Part shown: one piece after another, positions 14,289-21,658 of the stretch
How positions within the stretch are numbered: the first letter of the stretch is position 1
Layout: every line of letters starts with the position of its first letter
Assembly: GCF_900141815.1 (NCBI RefSeq)
Contig: NZ_FQYR01000003.1
Location: 1 to 64,000 of the forward strand
From: Rubritalea squalenifaciens DSM 18772
GTDB lineage: Bacteria; Verrucomicrobiota; Verrucomicrobiia; Verrucomicrobiales; Akkermansiaceae
Direction: 5' to 3'
DNA length: 64,000 bases
Program-made: the position numbers and the translations under genes
The notes under the pieces: generated by a model
Database searches by the model: none
Seen by the model: only the letters and a program-made list of their open reading frames with translations
Told to the model about the DNA's origin: nothing

Positions 14289-16450
14289 GTCCAGTCGGTC
14301 AGGTTGGTGCTGGTCCACACCTCGTAGGTGATGCCTGGGGTGTCACCCCGGAAGGTTAGTCCAGCTGTGGTCTCGGCCAGCTCGATGCCCGGGAGGTTGT
14401 TGCGGTTGCTTGTGTTTGGGTTGAGCTGGAGCGCGTACTCCATCAGCAGGGTGACCCCGTCCCCGTTGGTGTCCGAATTGAGCGAACTGGTGTAGTCGAC
14501 CCGGTGCTGCAGAAGCCAGCTGGCCGCCGGGTAGGTACTCTGGTCGATTTCCACCTGATTGTACATTACCGTTCCCGGGGCGTCCGGGTATCCAGGTGAC
14601 TGCGTCCACGGCTCGACATCGAACCCGGTGTTACCGCTGAGATAGTAGATGGTGAAGCCCGGACTGTACGCTGTGAAGAAGACCTGTGTCCCGTAGGCCT
14701 CCGGAGCATTCCCGAGGAAGTAGGCGCTCTCCAGGTTTCTACATCCGTCGAAGGTCAGGAACTCGATGCACGTGACCGATGCAGGAAGGACGACACTTTT
14801 CAGCGACGAACATAATTTGAAGGCATAGCTGCCGAGTGTCTCCACTCCACCCGGGATGACGATGTGCTGCAGGTTCTGACACCATTCGAAGGTGCGGTCC
14901 TGGATCGCGGTGATGCCTTCGGACAGGTGTACGGTTTCGAGACTCCAACAATCTTGGAAGGTGGCGTACCCGAGGGTCGTCACGGTGTCCGGCAGATACA
15001 CGGTAGTCAGGAGGAAGCACTTGCTGAAGGCATAGGCGCCCACTGTCTGGACTCCTTCGGGAAGCTCTATACTGGTCAGGCCCTCGCATAACTGGAAGGC
15101 CCCGTATAGAACGCCCTGCAGTCCTCCGGGGAAAGCTATTGAAGTTAGCTTGTGGCTTGTGACGAATGAATCCGAGCCAATGTAGAGTACTCCGGGAGGT
15201 ACGTTGTAGTGTCCTGGTCTGCCGGGCGGGTAGCGTACTAGTGTAGTGGCATCCTTGCTGAACAACACTCCGTCCACGCTCGTGTAGGTGTTGTTCGCCG
15301 GGTCTGTCTGGATGGACAACAGGCTTGAGCAGTTTGTGAAGGCTGATGGCTCAAGGCTGCTGATACTTGAAGGCAGACTGATGGCGACCAGTGAACTGCA
15401 GTCCCGGAAACACCCCGTGAGGATCTCTGTAACGCTCGAAGGGATCGTGATACTAGCCAGGCTGTCGCAGCTGTCGAAGGCGAATTCACCGAGGTAGGAC
15501 ACCGATCCCGGGATGGTGATGCCGGTCAGGTGGGTACAGGAGCTGAAGCTGTGGTCGCTTATGGTCGTAACTCCTGCTGGCACCGTAAAGTTCCCCAGGC
15601 TAGCCAAGCCACCGGGAGCGACGACGAGCTTCTTCATGTCTGCCGTGTAGATGACTCCGTCGACACTCGTATAGCTGGTGTTGCCGGGTTCAAGAACGAT
15701 GGATTGTAAGTTGGGACACCCGGCGAAGGCGGCAGTGGCCAGGGAAGACAGACCGCTCGGCAGTGTTAAGGTCTCCAATAGGGTGCATCCACGGAATGAC
15801 TCCAAACCGATAGAGGCAAGGCTGTCCGGCAGAGTAATGCTGGTGAGGCTGGAGCAGTGTTGGAAGGCCTGGTTCTCGATCACGTCCAGCCCGGCAGGTA
15901 GTGATACGCTCGACAGGCTGGAGCATCCCCGGAAGAGTGATTCGGGGATGGTCGTTATGCCGGATGGGATGGCTATAGAGCTGAGGCTGGTACATCCTGA
16001 GAATGCGCTCGTACCCAAGGATGTCAGATTCTGCGGCAGTATCACGTTATCCAGCAGCGTGCAGTTCGAGAAGGCTCCCAGACCGATGGTCTCTACGGTG
16101 GAGGGCAGTTCTACACCCGTGAGGGCCGGGCAGTTGGAGAAAGCGGTGATGCCTATCGTGGTCACGCCCTCGGGGATGATTACCGAAGTGAGCTGTGTAC
16201 ATCTGTCGAAGGCCTGATAGCCGATGGTCGTGACAGGGAGCCCCTCGATGTCCGCCGGGATGGTCACCGGACCTGACACATTACGCTCGCACAAGGTGAT
16301 GGTCACCGAGGTATCATCGACAAGCTCGTAGGTAAGCGGCCCAATGGTGCCAGCGCGTATGCAAGCAGGAGCCATGGCCAAGATAGCCACCCATGCGCAA
16401 AGCAGGAAGGTCGCGGCAGAACGTAAGGAGTGTGAAGCGGGATGAGTCAT
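14180..16450 (-). CDS. BspA-like secreted leucine-rich repeat protein
   Basis: 756 residues with a signal peptide (hydrophobic AATFLLCAWVAILAMAPACI). Residues ~60-620 are a long run of BspA-type LRR_5 repeats with the recurring pattern IPxGVTTIGxxAFxxCxxL. Two insertions read NTYTSVDGV(I/L), typical of the family. Residues ~655-690 contain an EF-hand-like loop SDTNGDGVTLLMEYALQL, and the final ~80 residues look like a beta-rich verrucomicrobial C-terminal region ending LQLRVSE. Such proteins mediate adhesion or surface interactions. It is on the opposite strand to the helicase remnant and overlaps its 3' frame. It has no operon partner. Confidence 0.8.
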   Translation of the reverse strand: MTHPASHSLRSAATFLLCAWVAILAMAPACIRAGTIGPLTYELVDDTSVTITLCERNVSGPVTIPADIEGLPVTTIGYQAFDRCTQLTSVIIPEGVTTIGITAFSNCPALTGVELPSTVETIGLGAFSNCTLLDNVILPQNLTSLGTSAFSGCTSLSSIAIPSGITTIPESLFRGCSSLSSVSLPAGLDVIENQAFQHCSSLTSITLPDSLASIGLESFRGCTLLETLTLPSGLSSLATAAFAGCPNLQSIVLEPGNTSYTSVDGVIYTADMKKLVVAPGGLASLGNFTVPAGVTTISDHSFSSCTHLTGITIPGSVSYLGEFAFDSCDSLASITIPSSVTEILTGCFRDCSSLVAISLPSSISSLEPSAFTNCSSLLSIQTDPANNTYTSVDGVLFSKDATTLVRYPPGRPGHYNVPPGVLYIGSDSFVTSHKLTSIAFPGGLQGVLYGAFQLCEGLTSIELPEGVQTVGAYAFSKCFLLTTVYLPDTVTTLGYATFQDCWSLETVHLSEGITAIQDRTFEWCQNLQHIVIPGGVETLGSYAFKLCSSLKSVVLPASVTCIEFLTFDGCRNLESAYFLGNAPEAYGTQVFFTAYSPGFTIYYLSGNTGFDVEPWTQSPGYPDAPGTVMYNQVEIDQSTYPAASWLLQHRVDYTSSLNSDTNGDGVTLLMEYALQLNPNTSNRNNLPGIELAETTAGLTFRGDTPGITYEVWTSTNLTDWTQDGVTLSPPGEDGIRTATIERSGRNRAFLQLRVSE

Positions 16451-16628
16451 GGAGCCAGTATCTTGAACGTGCCATGAACCGTTGTTGGTGTCCTACGAGC
16501 GAGACTACTTCCATATGCGATCTACGACACGCGGATATTCATAGGGAGGCTTCCTCCGGGTGTCGATGAGATAAGGTACGAGGGGCTGGTGACAATATCG
16601 CTCGAGGCAGTCTGTATTTTTGGGTAAC
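16451..16628. other. Divergent intergenic region
   Basis: Spacer between the BspA-like gene (minus) and the 78-codon plus-strand gene. It must carry two divergent promoters. GGAGGCTTCCTCC at 16543-16555 is a compact palindrome that could be an operator. Nothing else is supported. Confidence 0.3.
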
Positions 16629-16865
16629 ATGCTGACCATACAGGATGCCGAAATATGCGTATCTACTCATGGGCTTCTCGATACGCTCGCTGGTTGTAAA
16701 GTAGCTGCCGGGCACAATCCTGACGATATAGACCCTAGTGACTTCGTGCTTATCTTCGACAAAGAAGAACACCACGAGGTCTACCTCAAGTCCGAGTTTC
16801 TCCGGGATAATTGTGGCACTGAAGAATCCGGCGGTGCTAAGCAGCATCTATTAGAGGGTCAATAG
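16629..16865 (+). CDS. 78-aa acidic protein of unknown function
   Basis: Starting at the ATG at 16629 (a TTG three codons upstream is possible) the product begins MLTIQDAEICVSTHGLLDTL and contains PDDIDPSDFVLIFDKEEHHE, then VYLKSEFLRDNCGTEE and ends LLEGQ. No family is recognised. The last ~31 codons recur 281 bp downstream with the same frame and stop position. The 13 or so differences are concentrated at third codon positions, which supports this frame as coding rather than the opposite-strand frame. A large hairpin begins right at the stop codon. Confidence 0.5.
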   Translation: MLTIQDAEICVSTHGLLDTLAGCKVAAGHNPDDIDPSDFVLIFDKEEHHEVYLKSEFLRDNCGTEESGGAKQHLLEGQ

Positions 16866-17034
16866 GTTACGAGGACGATAAAAAGTATATATGCGTACGC
16901 GCGTGCAACTATGATTTTTCTAGTTTGGCGTGCGTGCGTATATAGGAATCTATCGTCCTTGTAACTATCTAAGGTTCTAGAATATCCTGCTTAGCACCGC
17001 CACATTTTCTGATTAAGGACACTGTACTCGGTGA
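16770..17034 (+). repeat. Large structured tandem element, copy 1
   Basis: A ~265-bp unit repeated once, 281 bp downstream. It contains nested inverted repeats: an outer stem GGCGGTGCTAAGCAG (16830-16844) with its exact complement at 16987-17001, an inner stem of 15 bp (16866-16880 with 16951-16965, one G-T pair), and a central imperfect stem TATATATGCGTACGCGCG against CGTGCGTGCGTATATA around a ~17-nt loop. Folded, it gives one ~170-nt hairpin directly after the 78-codon gene. The conserved core is almost identical between copies. It could be a structured RNA, a mobile palindromic unit or a protein-binding cruciform. Confidence 0.7.
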
Positions 17035-17050
17035 TATAAGGTTTCACTGG

Positions 17051-17314
17051 CACCACAAGGTCTACCTCAAGTCCGAGTTTCTCCGGGATAACTGTGGTAC
17101 CGAAGAAACCGGCGTCGCACAACAGGATCTCTTAGAGGGTCAATAAGTTACAAGGACGATAAAAAGTATATATGCGTACGCGCGTGCAACTATGATTTTT
17201 CTAGTTTGGCGTGCGTGCGTATATAGGAATCTATCGTCCTTGTAACTCTCTAAGGGTCTAGGACATCAGGTTGTGCGGCGCCACATTTCCTGATTAAGGA
17301 CATTGTACCCGGAA
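17051..17314 (+). repeat. Large structured tandem element, copy 2
   Basis: Same layout as copy 1. The inner stem (17147-17161 with 17232-17246) is a perfect 15-bp match, repairing the G-T pair of copy 1. The outer stem is GGCGTCGCACAAC (17111-17123) paired with GTTGTGCGGCGCC (17270-17282). This differs from the copy 1 stem at many positions on both arms yet still pairs, with one wobble. That is covariation and points to selection for the folded form. The 5' part also repeats the coding tail of the 78-codon gene with the stop kept. Confidence 0.7.
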
Positions 17315-17330
17315 AACCATCTGGTACAAT
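17303..17330 (+). promoter_or_regulatory. Promoter overlapping an inverted repeat
   Basis: TTGTAC (17303-17308) and TACAAT (17325-17330) with a 16-bp spacer form a good sigma-70 promoter. The same bases make a 7-bp inverted repeat, TTGTACC with GGTACAA. The next ATG is at 17334, only 4 nt after the -10 box, so the transcript would start at or just after the start codon (leaderless) or the true start is further in. Confidence 0.5.
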
Positions 17331-17333
17331 AGG

Positions 17334-17594
17334 ATGAAATCTCACCCCCGGTTTCTTTCCAGGCAGATGCCAGGTAGCCGACGAATCACTATTCTCTCGA
17401 GCGAACTCCTCTCACCCGGACTCCACGAACTGGAGCTGGAGATCAGGCCTGACCTTGTAGCGTCCCGTATCTGTGTAAGGGCACAGCTAGAGCCCGAGCG
17501 GATGACAGTAAGAGGGGACGGGGAGTGGTGGTACTGCGTCGAGCGAGCGTGTCTGGTACCCCACGTGCTGAGCGTGCATATAGCAGAAAAATAA
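17334..17594 (+). CDS. 86-aa hypothetical protein
   Basis: A basic N-terminus (MKSHPRFLSRQMPGSRR) is followed by a beta-prone stretch LHELELEIRPDLVASRICVR and GEWWYCVERACLVP. No signal peptide, membrane segment or known motif is visible. The close promoter and the lack of a leader leave the start uncertain; the ATG at codon 12 is an alternative. It may be a small island-encoded regulator or effector, but this cannot be told from the sequence. Confidence 0.45.
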   Translation: MKSHPRFLSRQMPGSRRITILSSELLSPGLHELELEIRPDLVASRICVRAQLEPERMTVRGDGEWWYCVERACLVPHVLSVHIAEK

Positions 17595-17628
17595 TGGCAG
17601 CCCCTTCTGTCGTCTGTCTGGGGCTGCC
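17591..17628 (-). terminator. Terminator of the AlpA-like gene
   Basis: GGCAGCCCC (17596-17604) and GGGGCTGCC (17620-17628) form a 9-bp GC-rich stem. On the minus strand it is followed by ATTATTTTT, so it ends transcription of the AlpA-like gene. On the plus strand no T-run follows. Confidence 0.7.
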
Positions 17629-17646
17629 GTGTTGTGCCATCTTTCT

Positions 17647-17826
17647 CTATGGCTGGTTGTTTGCTAATCCCTCGATGTCTTCTTCCCGGTAGCGTATCGA
17701 GCGAACACCTACCAATATGGGCTGGAGTTGTCCACGCTGCTCCATCCTCTTGAGTGTGGAGATGGATACTCCCAGTCGTTGAGAAGCATGCCTGCGAGTG
17801 ATCAGCTTTGTTTTGTCTTTGTACAT
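17647..17826 (-). CDS. AlpA/excisionase-like DNA-binding protein
   Basis: A 59-residue protein from the ATG at 17826 to TAG at 17647. It has the winged-helix pattern of the MerR-like excisionase/AlpA group: LITRRHASQRLGVSISTLKR, then MEQRGQLQPILVGVRSIRYR and EEDIEGL. Such proteins direct integrase or activate excision genes. It lies two genes from the integrase in the same element, so an excision or recombination directionality role is plausible. No Shine-Dalgarno site is visible before the ATG. Confidence 0.7.
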   Translation of the reverse strand: MYKDKTKLITRRHASQRLGVSISTLKRMEQRGQLQPILVGVRSIRYREEDIEGLANNQP

Positions 17827-17935
17827 GTTTTGTGGTACTAGATAGCGAGCAGATTAAACCTTCAGTCTTCTACTGGTGCTCGTCGTCCAGTGTGAAGCAT
17901 TCATAGCAGCACATAGGGGATCATGCAAATTATTT

Positions 17936-17963
17936 TGGAAACAATATTCATATTATGTTTCCA
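17936..17963. promoter_or_regulatory. 8-bp inverted-repeat operator
   Basis: TGGAAACA (17936-17943) and TGTTTCCA (17956-17963) are perfect inverted copies around an AT-rich 12-bp spacer. It is 32 bp upstream of the HTH gene at 17996, a good place for autoregulation, and also within the divergent promoter region of the AlpA-like gene. Confidence 0.6.
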
Positions 17964-17995
17964 TTTGAGATCGAGACAGATATGATCCGGCTGTC

Positions 17996-18889
17996 ATGAG
18001 AGCTAGTAAAACAGACGAACAACATGCCTTGATAAAGTTGAGAGAGCTTCTGAAGTTGTCACAGCGTAATCTGGTAGCGGGGTTTTCAGGCCCCTATATC
18101 GGGTCGGTCGAGCGAGGAAGAGCGAAGGTTTCTAGAAAACTTTCCGAAGCTATACGGAAAGAGCATGGCGCATGGATTCAGCCCGGCTTTGATGTCACGG
18201 ATGTGTATGAGGCTTTCGGGCCGGAGTGGGAGCAGGAGCAGCATGTAGTGAAGAAAATGTCCGAAGGTAAGGTATTGTTTACCGGCGATTACAAGTCTGG
18301 CGAGGACCTGAGGGCTGCACTGCAGAGGGAGGAGGAGGGGCTAGCAGGTAAGAAAAGTGTGCACGCCGTCCATGTGATGCCCGGCAAGCTCACCTTGAAG
18401 AGGTACAGCGAGGACTCCAAAGCCGAATACTTGAGCCATCGCATGCGCCACGAGGAAGATCCAAAGAGGCACAGACTTGAGAAACAAAAACTCAATGTGC
18501 TGGTGGAGATGTTGCTGGATATGTCTCCCGACTATGAAAGCGAGCTGAAGATGTACCGCAGCCTGTCGACAGCGATAGAGCAGGTCATAGCCAAGCATGA
18601 TCTTAAAGACAAGGTGAAGGCGGCATACGAGGCTCGCATCCAGTCCTTGCTGGACCTCTTTCCCGGCTTTGAAGGCGCAAAGAAGGTTAATGTAATAGCG
18701 GTTACAAAGCTCATGCATAGGCAGAAAACTCCGATGGATACTCCTCCTAAGAGCGATAGCTTTATCGATGCTCTAGTAACTCCGCAGGACTTCGAGTTAT
18801 TCAAGGACTGGTCCCGGGAGGCGATGGACAAGGAAACATGGCTAAGAATCTATGACGAGGCTTCAGAGGCTGCGAGAGGAGAGGACTAG
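17996..18889 (+). CDS. HTH-domain protein of unknown function
   Basis: 297 residues. The first ~60 look like a divergent HTH: LIKLRELLKLSQRNLVAGFS, then GPYIGSVERGRAKVSRKLSE. The rest is charged and helical (lysine/glutamate-rich, for example KSGEDLRAALQREEEG), with no catalytic motif recognised. It starts at an ATG inside GTCATGAG and has no strong ribosome-binding site. A perfect inverted repeat lies upstream. Its stop overlaps that of the convergent integrase by 4 bp. It is probably an island regulator; confidence in the DNA-binding part is moderate. Confidence 0.55.
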   Translation: MRASKTDEQHALIKLRELLKLSQRNLVAGFSGPYIGSVERGRAKVSRKLSEAIRKEHGAWIQPGFDVTDVYEAFGPEWEQEQHVVKKMSEGKVLFTGDYKSGEDLRAALQREEEGLAGKKSVHAVHVMPGKLTLKRYSEDSKAEYLSHRMRHEEDPKRHRLEKQKLNVLVEMLLDMSPDYESELKMYRSLSTAIEQVIAKHDLKDKVKAAYEARIQSLLDLFPGFEGAKKVNVIAVTKLMHRQKTPMDTPPKSDSFIDALVTPQDFELFKDWSREAMDKETWLRIYDEASEAARGED

Positions 18890-20208
18890 AACTCTGGTAC
18901 AATACGCTTTTTCTTGTCCACGTAGTAGCTCGAAGTGATCTGGATATTACTGTGTCTAAGGAATAGTGAAGCGGCGTGGATGCCGTGCTCAGCCGCGATC
19001 ACTGATCCGACTTCCTTGCGCAGCTCATGGATTGGCTTCTTGGCGGTGACACCTTGCATCCTGAGCCAGTTTCTCAGGTGGTCGAGTGATTTGCGGCAGC
19101 GGTAACGGCGGTGCGTATCGTTGTTTGTAGGGGCTGATTCTGAGTCGATCACAAAAATACCAGAGGATTGTTTCTTGTACTCGGCTAATAAGGTTACTGT
19201 GCTATCGGACAAGTCGATGGCTCCCTCAGAATCATCAGATTTTGGCTGATGGTACGCGGTCGCCTGCACATGAAGTGTACAGGAGTCGAGATCGATGGAG
19301 GACCACAATAAGTGGTCGATTTCGCTTACCCGGAGACCGCAGCGTAGCGCGAGTTGCAGAATCAGATAGGCGTTCGGGTGAGATGTCCTAAGCTGTCTGT
19401 CGGCCAAGTCTAAGATGCGTCGCGCATCGATCTTGCTCCTGTATCGAGTCGTCCCGGCGTTAAGCTGTGAAAGTTCGGCGAAGGGGAGGGGCGTAGGTAG
19501 CTCTATCAGGTTTTCTAAAAGAGGGAGTAGCTTACGGCTGAACAAAGCCTTGCTGTTCCTGATACAGCTGTTGGCGGTGGTAATGGCGCTCTTCCTAGCT
19601 GAGGCATCTTGGGAGTGACGGCTGATGTAGTCTGCGCGCCAGGCGGATACGCGCTCAGGGGTGATGAGTGATAGCTCTACTTGGTCAACACTGGCTACCC
19701 ATTTTTTGTGAGCAGGTCCATAAAAGCGTTTGGCGATGGAGAGTCCTTCTAGTTCCGATACGATGCGCCTGAAGGCCCTGACATAGGTGCTGATAGTTTC
19801 AGGACGTGCAGTACTCAGCCTGCTGGCGTGCTCTATCAGGTCTCCGACAGTTTTACCTTTGGTGCTGGTGTCCGGTGTCTGCTTGTCAGCCAGATCTGGA
19901 CGGTGTGTCTCCAGGGCGTGTAACCAACCATAGTCCACGATGTCCTGATAGATGTCCCTGGCCTTGCGTGCAGCCAACTCTTTGTCGGGTGACTCAAGAC
20001 TGAAGTATTCGCGCCTGCCCTTGTACGAGAAACGAACAGAATAGTTGGGGCATGATGCTCCGCGTGCCTTGGGTTTGTATATCTTCTCCTTCCAGTACGC
20101 GATGCTCGTCTTCGATTGTGTGGCCGGGCGGCGGACTGGGGCCGGGTCGCTGATCTGCTTGCCATTTGCTTGCCACTTTTGAAGGGTCTGGTGTGGTATT
20201 TTCTGCAT
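18886..20208 (-). CDS. Tyrosine recombinase / integrase
   Basis: 440 residues. A SAM-like core-binding part (~residues 110-260) is followed by the catalytic domain: LALRCGLRVSEIDHLLW with the first Arg, IHELRKEVGS with the His-x-x-Arg pair, LRHSNIQ with the second His, and the tyrosine nucleophile in SSYYVDKK (Y428 or Y429). All key residues are present. Residues ~60-80 (YSVRFSYKGRREYFSL) look like an arm-binding domain. It lies next to a tRNA-Tyr 3' fragment, the usual attachment site arrangement, so it should integrate and excise the element lying to the left. GGTGATCATG occurs twice between gene and tRNA and may be arm sites. Confidence 0.9.
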   Translation of the reverse strand: MQKIPHQTLQKWQANGKQISDPAPVRRPATQSKTSIAYWKEKIYKPKARGASCPNYSVRFSYKGRREYFSLESPDKELAARKARDIYQDIVDYGWLHALETHRPDLADKQTPDTSTKGKTVGDLIEHASRLSTARPETISTYVRAFRRIVSELEGLSIAKRFYGPAHKKWVASVDQVELSLITPERVSAWRADYISRHSQDASARKSAITTANSCIRNSKALFSRKLLPLLENLIELPTPLPFAELSQLNAGTTRYRSKIDARRILDLADRQLRTSHPNAYLILQLALRCGLRVSEIDHLLWSSIDLDSCTLHVQATAYHQPKSDDSEGAIDLSDSTVTLLAEYKKQSSGIFVIDSESAPTNNDTHRRYRCRKSLDHLRNWLRMQGVTAKKPIHELRKEVGSVIAAEHGIHAASLFLRHSNIQITSSYYVDKKKRIVPEF

Positions 20209-20316
20209 ACCCCTGACTACACCCGGTGATCATGATTGGTAGTAAAATGTATTGTGCTACAAGGGGTTGTGGGTTCTTGTGAGGTCGTGGGTGATCATGC
20301 GAGATCTGGTAACAGT

Positions 20317-20375
20317 GTAGACTGTAAATCTGCTCACGAAAGTGTACACTGGTTCGAATCCAGTCCTGCCCACCA
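20317..20375 (+). other. tRNA-Tyr 3' fragment, attachment site (att)
   Basis: The stretch contains an anticodon arm with CTGTAAA loop (GTA anticodon, Tyr), a class II variable arm (CACGAAAGTG), a T-arm (ACTGGTTCGAATCCAGT) and an acceptor strand CCTGCCCA with CCA to 20375. The matching 5' half (a D-arm and GGGCAGG) is absent upstream, so this is not a full tRNA. It marks the right boundary of an integrative element; an intact tRNA-Tyr is expected at the left end outside the window. Confidence 0.8.
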
Positions 20376-20381
20376 CCTTTC

Positions 20382-20418
20382 AAAAAAGGACTCATGAGTT
20401 GCTCATGAGTCCTTTTTT
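20382..20418. terminator. Bidirectional terminator after the tRNA fragment
   Basis: A perfect 17-bp stem, AAAAAAGGACTCATGAG with its complement CTCATGAGTCCTTTTTT, around TTG. The T-run works on either strand. It probably is the native terminator of the tRNA-Tyr gene. Confidence 0.85.
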
Positions 20419-20553
20419 GTTGTCCCACCCAGTCCAGGCTGTGAGCAGCTCTCGGCGGCGGAGTCTTTCATTGAGTGTATCACTACTGGTCCAAATACCG
20501 TCGTGTAATGATTTTGAAGGATGAGGGAATAAAGCTGGGGCGCATTTCTCTCA

Positions 20554-20958
20554 TTGTATGTAGGCAGAATTCTGTTTGCTCTAACGACTATGTTGCTGAT
20601 TTCAAAACTGCTGTTAGTGCTTAGCATGACCATCTCACTGGTGAATCCAGTGTGTTGTTGCAGTGGTGTTGAGAGTCAGCAGACGGAACAAACCTCGTCC
20701 TGTTGTGGGGGTGAGGAACCCGGGGATAATGGGCACGAAAAAGATGGGACGCGCTTCTGTGATTGCCATCAAGATCAGTCGGCTCAGCTAGACAGTCCCG
20801 AGCTGCCTGCTCCCAATGAGCAAAGCCTGTTGGCCAAGCACGGTTGGGAGGTCATGCCTAGAACGAGGCTGCTTCCTAACAAGTTATTGCACTTAGCTAC
20901 CACGGTACAGCCTCCTCCTTTGAATCTTTCTCAAAGTTATTGCGTGTATTTGCTTTGA
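20554..20958 (+). CDS. Cys-rich secreted/membrane-anchored protein
   Basis: 134 residues. After a hydrophobic N-terminus (LLISKLLLVLSMTISLV; start at 20554 or at the ATG at 20590) there is a VCCCSG motif, then SSCCGGEEPGD and RFCDCHQD. Nine cysteines and a His lie within ~60 residues, a metal-binding composition. It heads the metal-efflux gene cluster and may bind copper or a related metal in the envelope. No known family is identified. Its product could also be a small regulator-like chaperone of the pump; inference from context. Confidence 0.55.
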   Translation: MYVGRILFALTTMLLISKLLLVLSMTISLVNPVCCCSGVESQQTEQTSSCCGGEEPGDNGHEKDGTRFCDCHQDQSAQLDSPELPAPNEQSLLAKHGWEVMPRTRLLPNKLLHLATTVQPPPLNLSQSYCVYLL

Positions 20959-21252
20959 TCGATTTTTGTGAGAATCGGGCACCTTGTGTGTGCCTCAGAC
21001 ACCTTAACGAGAGGTGATGACGGACTAATTTCTATAGATCCGTGTCGCAAGGTTAGGGATTCTATATCCTTGGTTTCTCCGTAACTACCTGATAGATTAG
21101 GGTAGTATGTACCAGGTGTCCCTAGATGAAGCTGTGAAGTCAGTAGCACTGTCTGGGCTTCTCTATTTGATCAAGTCTTCGTGTGCCAGCTGCCTTAATG
21201 ATGCAGCTGGCCACTCAAAAATCATTTTCAATTCAAAGCAATACATCAAAAT
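20959..21252. other. 294-bp intergenic region in the metal cluster
   Basis: AT-rich spacer. No coding frame or clear terminator is supported. AGCTGCCTTAATGATGCAGCT (21188-21208) contains a 7-base inverted pair, which could be an operator for the downstream genes. Confidence 0.3.
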
Positions 21253-21540
21253 ATGAAATCAATTATCGTCGTCATCCTCAGCGCGCTGAGTTTCCTCCTT
21301 GTAGCCTGCAACCAAAGCACGGAAGCCAAGACTGAGGCTCAAACCAAGCCTAGTGAAGTCAGTGCAGAGTATCCACTGGATGTGTGTGTGGTCTCCGGAA
21401 AGAAATTAGGCTCGATGGGGGACCCCTATGTAGTTACTTATGAAGGGCAGGAAGTGCGCTTCTGTTGCTCTCACTGCGAGCCCAAATTTCAGAAGGATCC
21501 AGCCAGCTACCTGGCCAAGCTCAAGAAGGGAAAGGAGTAA
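21253..21540 (+). CDS. TRASH/YHS-like metal-binding lipoprotein
   Basis: 95 residues. MKSIIVVILSALSFLLVAC is a lipoprotein signal with Cys19. The mature part has CVVSGKKLGSMGDPYVVTY and VRFCCSHCEPKFQKDPASYL, the YHS/TRASH arrangement of cysteines that binds copper or similar metals. It fits a metal capture or delivery role for the efflux system that follows 118 bp downstream. No conserved start problem is visible. Confidence 0.7.
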   Translation: MKSIIVVILSALSFLLVACNQSTEAKTEAQTKPSEVSAEYPLDVCVVSGKKLGSMGDPYVVTYEGQEVRFCCSHCEPKFQKDPASYLAKLKKGKE

Positions 21541-21658
21541 TCTGATTTAGATATTTAAATCGTTGTAATCTATTCGGCGGATTGTGGCCGTGCCAAATGA
21601 AGGGAGTCCGCAATTCGCCATATCGCACGTCACACAAAATCTTTGATACTCGATCACC

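Noticed and set aside
16539-16847. Opposite-strand frame over the structured repeat (MLLSTAGFFSATIIPEKLG...)
   Set aside because: Differences between the copies favour third positions in the plus frame, not in this one; the frame is likely a shadow.
16620-17300. Diversity-generating retroelement pattern (variable and template repeat with hairpin)
   Set aside because: The two copies differ at all base types, not mainly at adenines of one copy, and no reverse transcriptase gene is near.
16770-17314. Retron msr-msd
   Set aside because: Long hairpins are present, but no reverse transcriptase lies nearby and the tandem duplication with a coding tail is not a retron layout.
20281-20375. Complete tRNA-Tyr gene
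   Set aside because: No D-arm or 5' acceptor strand pairing with CCTGCCC is found upstream; only the 3' half fits.
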